NCBI RefSeq assembly: GCF_050433125.1
Contig: NZ_JBNPXV010000005.1
Location: 186,001 to 250,000 of the forward strand
Reading direction: 5' to 3'
From: Roseimarinus sediminis
GTDB lineage: Bacteria; Bacteroidota; Bacteroidia; Bacteroidales; Prolixibacteraceae
Length of the DNA: 64,000 nucleotides
The notes beneath the pieces were generated by a model. It was not told where the DNA came from, made no database searches, and saw only the letters and a list, made by a program, of their open reading frames with translations. Positions 18,592-26,909 of this stretch are shown here, in pieces. Numbering within the stretch: position 1 is the stretch's first letter; each line of letters begins with the position of its first letter. Made by a program: the position numbers and the translations under genes.

Positions 18592-21500
18592 ATGAATAAA
18601 GTTCGGGAGTTTCGATCGATGATGAGGAATTATTTCTTTTTACTGTTTGCTTTGTTGTGTTCACCGGTGCTTTTGGCGGTTCAGAACGAACTGAGTTTTG
18701 ATGCCTATACCCAGATGGAAGGACTTCCAAATAACCAGATTCAGTGCATTTATCAGGATCAGCAGGGATGGATGTGGTTTGGAACCAGTCAGGGCCTGAG
18801 CCGTTTCGATGGCTATGAATTCGACAATTTCCAGCCGTCCTTGTCCGACAGTGCTTCCATCAGGGGAAGTCTGGTGCGTGTGATCGTTGAAGACCGCCAG
18901 GGGCGTTTGCTAATTGGAACAGAAAATGGCGGCCTCAATGTATTTGATCGTGAAACTGAATTTTTTCATCATCCCTTCGATCGGCACCCGCAGTTAGCCG
19001 GGAAAGAAATATCGGTAAACGACATGGAGGAAGACCAGGAAGGTCGTCTGTGGCTGGCTACAGATAATGGAATATGGATAGTCGATACACTTGAAAACAT
19101 TGTTTCGCTTTCGGAACTGAGTGCTGGAAACGACCTTTGCAGCGGGCGTTACGTACGTGTGATACAGTTTGATAATACCGGTCGCTTATGGGTTGGTACC
19201 AATAACGGATTGATTCGGGTTGATGCAACAAGTTTTGAAAGCGAAATATTTGAGCTCACGCCCAATGCAGTAAATCCGAATGAAATTTGGGAGCTCTTTC
19301 TCGATACCGATGGTTCCATGTGGATTGGAACCTATTTGTATGGGATGTTTGCTGTCGACCCCATTAGTTTAACCGTAAAGCACATCGAACTCGAACCTGC
19401 GTATGAACGCAGCGAAACCGTTCGTACCATCTCTCGCGACCGGGATGAACAATATTGGATCGGAACCCGCGGTGGCTTGTATGTTTATGAGAAAGCCAAA
19501 GGTGCCAAAGCTTTTTACCGTCACGACGACCGAAAACCCGGTAGTTTGATCAACAATTCAATACTCGATGTTTACCACGACAAAAGGGGAGAGACCTGGA
19601 TCGGAACCCGCGGAGGCGTGAACCTGCTGGCGCGTAGTAAACAGGTTTTCCGCAATTTCAGTGCACAACCCTCTGATAAAAATTACCTTAACAGCAGCAT
19701 CGTTTATGCTTTCTGGGTCGACGAGCAGGAGAATATCTGGATTGGTACCGAAGACGGGGGGGTGAATATTTATCATCCCCAAACAGGTACTTTTACCTAT
19801 TTGATGGCCGATGAAAAGCGCGCCAACACCATATCGCGAAACTGTATCAAGGCTTTTGAAAAAGATCGCTACAACCGGCTTTGGATTGGTTCTTTCTGGG
19901 GAGGAGTCGATGTACTCGATCTTAATACAGGTCGGATTCATAATTTTAGTCACGATCCTGATCATCCGGCTTCCCTGGCCGACGACAAGGTGATGGACTT
20001 GCAGCTCGATCACGAAGGATATATCTGGGCGGCCAGCTGGGGGGGAGTCGACCGAATCAACCCGGAAACGATGACGCTTGAACACTTCGGCCATGTGGTG
20101 AACGATCAGGTGAACTGGCTGATGATGGATTCGAAACACAACATGTGGATGGGTACTCCCTCGCAGGTGCTTATTTATAATCCGTATTCAAAGAAAATAA
20201 CCCGATACAACGAACATACGCGTTCAGCAAGCGAAGACTCACAAGGGCGTTACTGGGTGGCAACACTCGACCGGGGCCTGGCGCTTTACAACATTGAAGA
20301 TGGAGTGCAGAAATACTTCACTACCAGCCAGGGGCTTGTCAATAACCAGGCTTTGTGTGTACTCGAAGATGAACAAATGAACCTGTGGATCAGTACTACG
20401 AACGGGCTTTCAAAATTCGATCCGCAAACGGGTGTGTTTCAGAATTACACCAGTAAGGATGGCCTGCGAAACAACCAGTTTTCATACGGGGCAGCTCACA
20501 AACTTCCGAATGGTGAGCTGATGTTTGGCGGCATTGCAGGTTTTAATATTTTCGATCCGCTGGAGGTGAAAATCAATAAGGAACCGGTTCCATTGGTGTT
20601 TACCGATTTGAAAATTTTTAACAGAAAGGTACTAATCAACGACGGAGAAGAACCCATACTGACCAAAAGTATTTCGCAAACCAGCCAATTGGTATTGCCC
20701 TACGATCAAAAAGTTTTTACCCTCGAATTTGCAGCCTTGAATTATGTAAACAGTCAGAGTAATCTGTACAGCTACTATCTCGAAGGTTTCGATCCCGAAT
20801 GGAATGAACCCAGCACTGCGCGCTCGGCAACCTATACCAATTTGGATCCGGGCGACTATACCCTTCGTATTAAACGGGTTGTGCCGGGTATTGATGAGCA
20901 CGGTGAAGAATTGCAACTGTCCATCTCAATTCTGCCTCCTTACTGGCGAACTACCTGGTTTCGTTCGCTGGTTTTCCTGGTTATTATGGTCATTATTTTT
21001 ACGCTGATCCACTTCTTCGTTTATCGTGAAAAAATAAAGAACGACCTGGTAATTGAAAAAATCAAGGCCCGAAAGCTGCACGAACTCGACATGCTGAAAC
21101 TGAAGTTCTTTACAAATATCTCGCACGAAATCAGAACCCCGCTTACCTTGATCTTGGCTCCCCTCGAAAAATTGAAGAACCGCCAGCTGAATCCGGCCGA
21201 AATGGGGGCACACATCGATATCATGTACCGGAATACCAAGCAACTCGACCGACTGATCAACCAACTGCTCGACTTCCGTAAACTCGAAACGGGAAATCTG
21301 AAGCTCGAACTGATGCAGGGCGATTTGGTGCGCTTTGTCAACGAGGTGGTGCATTCGTTCGAGGCCTATGCTGCTGAAAAAGCGATCAGGCTTCAGTTCA
21401 ATACCTTGCGCAAATCGATGGTGGTGCGTTTTGATCCTGACAAAATGGAAAAAATTCTGAATAACCTCCTTTCGAATGCCATTAAGTTTACCGAAAACGA

Positions 21501-22686
21501 AGGGAAAGTAGTGGTCAATCTTTCGCTGGTTTTCGACAGCAACGACGATGACCTCGACAACAGTCAGACCGATCGTCAGTTCATCGAAATTACCGTTCGT
21601 GATACCGGGCAGGGCATTGCCCAATCGAACCTTTCGAAAATTTTCAATCGTTTCTTCCAGGGAAGCGATAAGGTGGAACAAACCGGAACAGGAATCGGGC
21701 TTGCCTTTGTAAAAGACCTGGTAAAACTACACAACGGTAAAATATTTGTGAGCAGTCAGCCTGGTAAAGGGAGCAAGTTTACAGTGCGTATTCCTTATTT
21801 ATTGAGTGAAAAGGAAGAGGAAAACCAGCAAAAAGCAGAAGATGCACTACCGGACAAAATCGAGGTGCAAAAAGAACCCGAAGTAGTCGATGACGATTCA
21901 ATCCCTGCCAATATTTTATTGGTAGTGGAAGATAATCCCGATGTTCGTCTGCTGATTGTAAGCCATTTTTCATCTGCGTTTCAGGTGATGGAGGCGGCCA
22001 ACGGACGCGAAGGCTGGGAACAGGCCCTTGAAAATGTACCCGACGTGATCATTAGCGACATCCTGATGCCTGAATTGGATGGTTTTGAATTGTGCAAGAA
22101 AGTAAAACGTGATGAACGTACTTCGCATATTCCGGTTTTGTTACTAACCGCCCTGCACTCAAAGGAACATATCATCAAAGGCCTGTCGATAGGAGCCGAT
22201 GATTACATTACCAAACCCTTCGACCTGACCATACTGCAAACAAAGATTGAAAACATGCTGGCCGTACGTAATTCGCTGAAAGAAAAGTATTCGGGCGAAA
22301 TTACCCTGCAGCCGCAAAATATTACCATTAGCTCACCCGACGAAAAATTCCTGCACAAGGCCATGGAGGTGGTAGAACTTCACATTGCCGATCCCGAACT
22401 CGATATTGAAGGCTTTGCCCGCGAAGTGGGTGTGAGCCGCATGCAGCTCTACCGTAAACTCAATGCCTTAACCGATATGACGGTCAAGGAGTTTATCCGG
22501 AATATCCGGCTGAAGCGCGCTTCCCAGTTGCTGGTACAGGATAAAATGACGGTTTCGGAAATTGCCTACAATGTCGGCTTTAAGGATTTGTCGCATTTTC
22601 GCAAATGCTTCCGTCAGATGTACGGTATGAATGCCACCGAATACATCCGGCGCAATAAATCGGAGGAGAATGAAATCGCCAGATGA
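18592..22686 (+). CDS. Hybrid two-component system (HTCS) regulator of the pectin locus
   Basis: The 1364-residue regulator combines a sensor kinase and a response regulator. A signal sequence (about 10-30) leads to a periplasmic two-propeller sensor (about 31-680) with repeats such as WIGTRGG and WIGTEDGG, then a Y_Y_Y domain (about 700-782). A TM helix (about 789-811) precedes the kinase core, with the phosphorylated histidine in TNISHEIRTP (H845) and an ATPase domain (DTGQGIA, GTGIGLAF). A receiver domain follows with acceptor D1156 in DVIISDILMP, and an AraC-type DNA-binding domain (about 1255-1364). HTCS proteins typically bind oligosaccharide in the periplasm and switch on the adjacent locus, here pectin. 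The start could be 18592 or the ATG pair at 18619/18622, which gives a cleaner signal peptide. Confidence 0.95.
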   Translation: MNKVREFRSMMRNYFFLLFALLCSPVLLAVQNELSFDAYTQMEGLPNNQIQCIYQDQQGWMWFGTSQGLSRFDGYEFDNFQPSLSDSASIRGSLVRVIVEDRQGRLLIGTENGGLNVFDRETEFFHHPFDRHPQLAGKEISVNDMEEDQEGRLWLATDNGIWIVDTLENIVSLSELSAGNDLCSGRYVRVIQFDNTGRLWVGTNNGLIRVDATSFESEIFELTPNAVNPNEIWELFLDTDGSMWIGTYLYGMFAVDPISLTVKHIELEPAYERSETVRTISRDRDEQYWIGTRGGLYVYEKAKGAKAFYRHDDRKPGSLINNSILDVYHDKRGETWIGTRGGVNLLARSKQVFRNFSAQPSDKNYLNSSIVYAFWVDEQENIWIGTEDGGVNIYHPQTGTFTYLMADEKRANTISRNCIKAFEKDRYNRLWIGSFWGGVDVLDLNTGRIHNFSHDPDHPASLADDKVMDLQLDHEGYIWAASWGGVDRINPETMTLEHFGHVVNDQVNWLMMDSKHNMWMGTPSQVLIYNPYSKKITRYNEHTRSASEDSQGRYWVATLDRGLALYNIEDGVQKYFTTSQGLVNNQALCVLEDEQMNLWISTTNGLSKFDPQTGVFQNYTSKDGLRNNQFSYGAAHKLPNGELMFGGIAGFNIFDPLEVKINKEPVPLVFTDLKIFNRKVLINDGEEPILTKSISQTSQLVLPYDQKVFTLEFAALNYVNSQSNLYSYYLEGFDPEWNEPSTARSATYTNLDPGDYTLRIKRVVPGIDEHGEELQLSISILPPYWRTTWFRSLVFLVIMVIIFTLIHFFVYREKIKNDLVIEKIKARKLHELDMLKLKFFTNISHEIRTPLTLILAPLEKLKNRQLNPAEMGAHIDIMYRNTKQLDRLINQLLDFRKLETGNLKLELMQGDLVRFVNEVVHSFEAYAAEKAIRLQFNTLRKSMVVRFDPDKMEKILNNLLSNAIKFTENEGKVVVNLSLVFDSNDDDLDNSQTDRQFIEITVRDTGQGIAQSNLSKIFNRFFQGSDKVEQTGTGIGLAFVKDLVKLHNGKIFVSSQPGKGSKFTVRIPYLLSEKEEENQQKAEDALPDKIEVQKEPEVVDDDSIPANILLVVEDNPDVRLLIVSHFSSAFQVMEAANGREGWEQALENVPDVIISDILMPELDGFELCKKVKRDERTSHIPVLLLTALHSKEHIIKGLSIGADDYITKPFDLTILQTKIENMLAVRNSLKEKYSGEITLQPQNITISSPDEKFLHKAMEVVELHIADPELDIEGFAREVGVSRMQLYRKLNALTDMTVKEFIRNIRLKRASQLLVQDKMTVSEIAYNVGFKDLSHFRKCFRQMYGMNATEYIRRNKSEENEIAR

Positions 22687-22689
22687 TAG

Positions 22690-22805
22690 AGACAACAGAT
22701 ATTAGACGTAAGACTTCAGATACCAGATTAGATTTCAGACCTTAGATATTAGACTGGAGTCCTTTACTTTGACTTCAAACTTGGGACTTAGTACCTTGCC
22801 CTTCG
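22690..22805. repeat. Degenerate AGACTTCAGA-type low-complexity repeats
   Basis: Immediately after the HTCS stop, short related words recur without strict spacing: AGATATTAGAC, AAGACTTCAGA, AGATTTCAGAC, TAGATATTAGAC, GACTTCAAAC, GGGACTTAG. A shorter patch of the same kind lies at about 23050-23085 (GAGACTTCTAACTTCGTACTTCCGACTT), on the far side of the 21-bp tandem array. The function is unknown. Confidence 0.55.
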
Positions 22806-22817
22806 CTTCGAATAAAG

Positions 22818-23027
22818 CACTCGATACAAGGAATAAGTCACTCGATACAAGGAATAAGCCACTCGATACAAGGAATAAAACACTTGATACAGGGAATAAA
22901 ACACTTGATACAGGGAATAAGCCACCCGATACAGGGAATAATCCCCTGGTGCAGCGTATAGACCACTGGAAACAAGTGTATGCAACTTGAAGCAGCGGAT
23001 AAGTAACTGACTGCACCGTATCAACCA
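22818..23027. repeat. Ten-unit 21-bp tandem repeat
   Basis: Six well-conserved units start at 22818, 22839, 22860, 22881, 22902 and 22923 (consensus CACTYGATACARGGAATAARC). Four decayed units continue in the same 21-nt phase to 23027, keeping words such as GGATAAG and CAGCG. Because 21 is a multiple of three, several frames stay open and would encode seven-residue repeats (LDTRNKP on the + strand; SLYRVAY or LFPVSSV on the - strand). I do not regard these as genes. The array sits between the HTCS and the SusC operon. Confidence 0.93.
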
Positions 23028-23176
23028 TACTTTGTACTCAATTTTTCCTTGAGACTTCTAACTTCGTACTTCCGACTTTCCTGAGCGGCTGGAAGATTAC
23101 AAGGCCACTTTCCCCCTTCAAAAACTACAGAAATTCAGTGTGATACAGTGAAAGCTTTCCGGGGCGCATGCGCTGT

Positions 23177-23246
23177 TTGGGAAATAAAACCACCCCCCTT
23201 GGGAAGAATAACCCGTATCGGGAAGGCCTGACCTTGTGTTTGGGAA
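23177..23246. promoter_or_regulatory. Four phased TTGGGAA direct repeats upstream of the susC operon
   Basis: T(T/C)GGGAA occurs at 23177, 23199, 23218 and 23240, with start-to-start spacings of 22, 19 and 22 bases, close to two helical turns. The array begins about 77 bases upstream of a miniprotein ORF and about 300 bases upstream of susC. Such phasing suits an AraC-type activator binding as an oligomer on one DNA face, so this is a candidate HTCS operator. An alternative is that the words are remnants of the nearby 21-bp repeat, which contains GGGAATAA. Confidence 0.4.
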
Positions 23247-23322
23247 TTGTGCCTTAATGATTGCGCTGCTTAAAGTGTAATTTCATCCTATATTAAAATC
23301 AGAAATCCCAAATTGGAAAGCA

Positions 23323-23427
23323 ATGGATAAAATCAATAAAGAGTTACGACGCATGGGATGGGGAATTGCAATTTTATTGCTTTGCCTGTTTGCGGCTATT
23401 TTTTTCCTGCTCAACATCCTGTGGTAA
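23323..23427 (+). CDS. Candidate 34-residue single-pass membrane miniprotein
   Basis: A short ORF has GGAAAG eight bases before the ATG. It encodes a charged N-terminus (MDKINKELRRM) and one strongly hydrophobic helix (about 13-33), ending with W34. It lies 116 bases upstream of susC on the same strand, and downstream of the phased TTGGGAA array. A comparable 37-residue miniprotein precedes the TonB receptor of the second locus. The family is not recognised. The reading rests on composition, ribosome-binding site and context, so it could still be chance. Confidence 0.5.
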   Translation: MDKINKELRRMGWGIAILLLCLFAAIFFLLNILW

Positions 23428-23543
23428 ATCATCCGATTTTGTTTCGAACAATTAACATTGATGTATATAACTAATTGAAAACAGCTTCATGATTTTAAAA
23501 TTTTATTTTAAGAATGCAACAAACCTAATTTAATCTAAATGTT

Positions 23544-26500
23544 ATGACAGACTTTGAAAATCAGATGCAAAAAAGACTATTCGTAAGTTTACCGCGAATA
23601 GGAGTTCTTGTAATGGGCCTGTTACTGATGGCAACAACAGCGTTGTTTGCCCAGAACCTTACTGTAAGTGGTACAGTAAGCGATGCCCAAACCGGGGAGG
23701 TACTTCCCGGTGTAAATGTGATCCAGAAGGGTACGACCAATGGTGCGGTCACCAATTTCGATGGTGAATACCAGATTTCGGTCCCTGCGGACGCAACCAT
23801 TCAGTTTTCATTCATTGGTTACCTGCCGGTTGAGATGGAGGTAAATGGCAGAACCAGCCTGAGTCTTGAACTGGAAACCGACACCAAGCAGCTCGACGAG
23901 GTGATTGCTGTGGGGTATGGTAGTATTAAAAAGAGAGACAACACAGGTTCTATTTCTACCATCTCGGGCGAAGAATTGCAGAAAATACCAGTGGCCAGTG
24001 CAGCCGATGCCATTAAGGGACGGCTGCCCGGTGTTAATATTACCACCACTGACGGATCGCCCGATGCTGAGATTGTTATCCGCGTTCGTGGCGGGGGTTC
24101 GGTAACCCAGGACAATTCACCGCTTTATGTGGTCGATGGATTCATTGTGGAAAGCATTCGCGACATTCCGCCGTCCGACATTACCAGCATTAACGTGTTG
24201 AAGGATGCTGCTTCGACTGCGATTTACGGTGCTCAGGCTGCCAACGGTGTTATTATTATCACAACCCGTGGCGCCGAAGCCGGTAAAACCAAGGTTTCGT
24301 ACAACGGCTACCTGCAATACAAGCAATTACCCCGTGAGCGTAAATTGGAAGTGCTCGACCCTTACGAATACGTAATGGCGCAATACGAATATGCCAAAAT
24401 GCGTTCGGATGCCGACTTGCGTAACTTCGAAAAGTTCTACGGAAAATACGATGACCTCGAGTTGTACAACTACAAGAAACCAACCGACTGGCAGCAGGAA
24501 CTGTTTGGAAGCAATCAGCTTTCACAATCGCACAACGTAAGTATCTCGGGTGGAACACAAGCCACTAAACTCAGTCTGAGTTATACCAATAACAAGGATG
24601 AAGGAATTATGATAGGCAATGGCTATGTACGCAATGCCATCAACTTCAAACTGAATCACAAAATTTTTGAAAAACTGACTTTCGATGCCAGTGCCCGTAT
24701 TACCGACACACAGGTTGATGGTGCAGGAACATCGGGAAGTGCCCAGCTAAGGGTACGCGACGTAATTACCTCGCGCCCGGTAAATGGTATTGCCGACGAA
24801 CTGGATATCGACCTGAATGAAATCGATTCCTCCGACGACTACCAGTCGTTCCTGCTGAGCATGATCAATCCGCTTGAATTGGCAGAACAGGACTGGAGAC
24901 GGAAAAATACCAACAACTATGTGATCAATGCCGGTTTAACCTGGAATCCGATTCAGAACCTGATTCTGAAAACCACCTTTACCGACAGCCGTACTTACGA
25001 AGAGCGTTTCCGTTACTATGGTCCGCTAACCAGCCAGTCGCGCCAGGAAGGAAACAGCCTTCCCCTGGGGACCAAGGAAGGAAAGAATGATTTCTCCTAC
25101 CGTTGGTTAAATACGGCCAATTATATCTTCGAAGACCTGGGTGCTCACGAACTGAGCATACTGGCAGGTCACGAAATTTATTCGAGTGGTGGCCACGGAT
25201 ACAGTGTGAGGTCCGAAAACTTCCGCGAATCGATGCAACCCGAAGAATTGTTTGCCAACATGGCACTGGGAACCACCGATGCCCATTCAACCTATGTATC
25301 GACCAATAACAACCGCGTTTCCTATTTCGGACGGGTGAATTATCAGTACAACCAGAAATACCTGGCAGCCATTACACTGCGTACCGACATGTCGAGTAAA
25401 TTTTCGGAAGCCAACCGCGTAGGTATTTTCCCGGCAATTGCCCTTGGATGGAAAATGTCGGAAGAACCCTTCATCAGAAATCTCGACGTGTTCGACGAAC
25501 TGAAATTAAGGATCAGCTATGGTGAAACCGGTAACGACCGCATTCCTTCGAATGCCACCAAGTTCCTTTTCAGGGCCAGTACCAATAACGGTCCGGGTAT
25601 GGGTACCAATGGGTACAATGCCTATTATTCACCCGACGGTTCAACCCTGTTCAACCCTGACATTCGCTGGGAAACCACAGTAAACCGTAACCTGGGTCTC
25701 GACTTCATGGTTTTCAACGGAAGAATAAGTGGTAATCTCGATCTTTATCAGAACACAACCCGCGATCTCCTGCTGGCTTCAGCAATTTCACCTATTTCTG
25801 GTTTTAATACCCAGTGGAACAATATTGGTAGTACCTCCAATAAGGGGATTGAGCTCGCCCTGAATGCCTTTATTGTTGAACGCGGCGATTTCACCTTCTC
25901 GGGCAATCTGAACTTTGGTATCAACCGGGCCAACATTGATGCCCTCGATGGTACCGACGAACGTTTTTATCAGTCGAACTGGGCCAGTACCGACCTGAAG
26001 GACCGCGACGACTTCTACCTGAAAGTGGGAGAGACCGTTGGTTTGATATACGGTTACCGCAACGATGGCATGTACACGGTTGATGATTTTGAAAGCTACG
26101 ATGAAACATCAGGCACCTATGTTTTAAAGGAAGGTGTTCCGAACAACAGTCAGACTTTGGGCGTGAACGATGTGAAGCCGGGTTTCATGAAAATCAAGGA
26201 TTTGAACAACGATTCACTCATCAACAGCCTCGACCGTGAAGTGATTGGAAGCGCCCTGCCACTGGCAACCGGTGGTTTTGGTTTCAACATGACTTACAAG
26301 GGCTTCGACATGTCGGCCCTGTTTAACTGGTCATACGGAAACGACATTTACAATACCGGTAAAATTGAATTTAACCAGTTGTACCGTACTACTTTTGGAA
26401 ACATGCTGAGCAGCCAAAGCTCCGACGAACGCTTTACCTACATCGATGTGGACGGTTCGTATACAGGAACTGCCGGTGAGGTGGTGACCGATCTGGAGCA

Positions 26501-26849
26501 ACTGCGTCAGATGAACCAAGGCAAAGCCATGTGGAACGGTCCCAACTCATTCGGTCAGGCCACTGCCGTGATTACCGACTGGGCGGTTGAAGACGGATCC
26601 TTCCTGCGACTCAATACGCTCACCCTTGGCTATACTGTACCGGCCAATGTTTCAAACAGAATTGGCATGTCGCAACTTCGCTTATACGTATCAGGCAACA
26701 ACATCTGGGTATGGACCAAATATTCCGGTTTCGACCCTGAGGTGAGTACTACCCGCAGCAGCTCTTATTCTGCTCTTACTCCGGGGGTCGACTATTCGGC
26801 CTATCCGCGCAGCCGCTCGTTTACTTTTGGTGTAAACGTTACTTTTTAA
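23544..26849 (+). CDS. SusC-family TonB-dependent glycan transporter
   Basis: The 1101-residue outer-membrane beta-barrel imports oligosaccharides with SusD as its lid. After the signal peptide (about 9-36) comes a carboxypeptidase-regulatory-like domain (about 38-118, GTVSDAQTGEVLPGVNV). A conserved stretch, QLDEVIAVGYG, precedes the plug with its LPGVNI and RGGGSVTQDNSPLYVVDG segments and the SusC hallmark LKDAASTAIYGAQAANGV. The barrel ends in the aromatic-terminated strand SFTFGVNVTF. No secretin/TonB N-terminal signalling domain is present, in keeping with control by an HTCS rather than by anti-sigma. An alternative start is the ATG at 23565. Context (CE8, PL1, GH28, CE12) indicates pectic oligosaccharides. 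Confidence 0.96.
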   Translation: MTDFENQMQKRLFVSLPRIGVLVMGLLLMATTALFAQNLTVSGTVSDAQTGEVLPGVNVIQKGTTNGAVTNFDGEYQISVPADATIQFSFIGYLPVEMEVNGRTSLSLELETDTKQLDEVIAVGYGSIKKRDNTGSISTISGEELQKIPVASAADAIKGRLPGVNITTTDGSPDAEIVIRVRGGGSVTQDNSPLYVVDGFIVESIRDIPPSDITSINVLKDAASTAIYGAQAANGVIIITTRGAEAGKTKVSYNGYLQYKQLPRERKLEVLDPYEYVMAQYEYAKMRSDADLRNFEKFYGKYDDLELYNYKKPTDWQQELFGSNQLSQSHNVSISGGTQATKLSLSYTNNKDEGIMIGNGYVRNAINFKLNHKIFEKLTFDASARITDTQVDGAGTSGSAQLRVRDVITSRPVNGIADELDIDLNEIDSSDDYQSFLLSMINPLELAEQDWRRKNTNNYVINAGLTWNPIQNLILKTTFTDSRTYEERFRYYGPLTSQSRQEGNSLPLGTKEGKNDFSYRWLNTANYIFEDLGAHELSILAGHEIYSSGGHGYSVRSENFRESMQPEELFANMALGTTDAHSTYVSTNNNRVSYFGRVNYQYNQKYLAAITLRTDMSSKFSEANRVGIFPAIALGWKMSEEPFIRNLDVFDELKLRISYGETGNDRIPSNATKFLFRASTNNGPGMGTNGYNAYYSPDGSTLFNPDIRWETTVNRNLGLDFMVFNGRISGNLDLYQNTTRDLLLASAISPISGFNTQWNNIGSTSNKGIELALNAFIVERGDFTFSGNLNFGINRANIDALDGTDERFYQSNWASTDLKDRDDFYLKVGETVGLIYGYRNDGMYTVDDFESYDETSGTYVLKEGVPNNSQTLGVNDVKPGFMKIKDLNNDSLINSLDREVIGSALPLATGGFGFNMTYKGFDMSALFNWSYGNDIYNTGKIEFNQLYRTTFGNMLSSQSSDERFTYIDVDGSYTGTAGEVVTDLEQLRQMNQGKAMWNGPNSFGQATAVITDWAVEDGSFLRLNTLTLGYTVPANVSNRIGMSQLRLYVSGNNIWVWTKYSGFDPEVSTTRSSSYSALTPGVDYSAYPRSRSFTFGVNVTF

Positions 26850-26909
26850 CATGTAATTCATCCGATAACAACGCTTTGTATGAGGAAAGAATTTAAAAAA
26901 ATAGAAAAG

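Noticed and set aside
20926..21681. 251-codon minus-strand frame inside the HTCS gene
   Set aside because: It is antisense to the kinase domain, whose motifs are unmistakable. It has no family resemblance and arises from codon bias.
22769..22990. Open frame encoding seven-residue repeats (LDTRNKP type), and the matching frames on the minus strand
   Set aside because: The openness follows from a 21-bp repeat being a multiple of three. No ribosome site, signal or conserved domain is present, and several frames are equally open.
22818..23027. CRISPR array
   Set aside because: Units are directly adjacent with no spacers, and there are no cas genes nearby.
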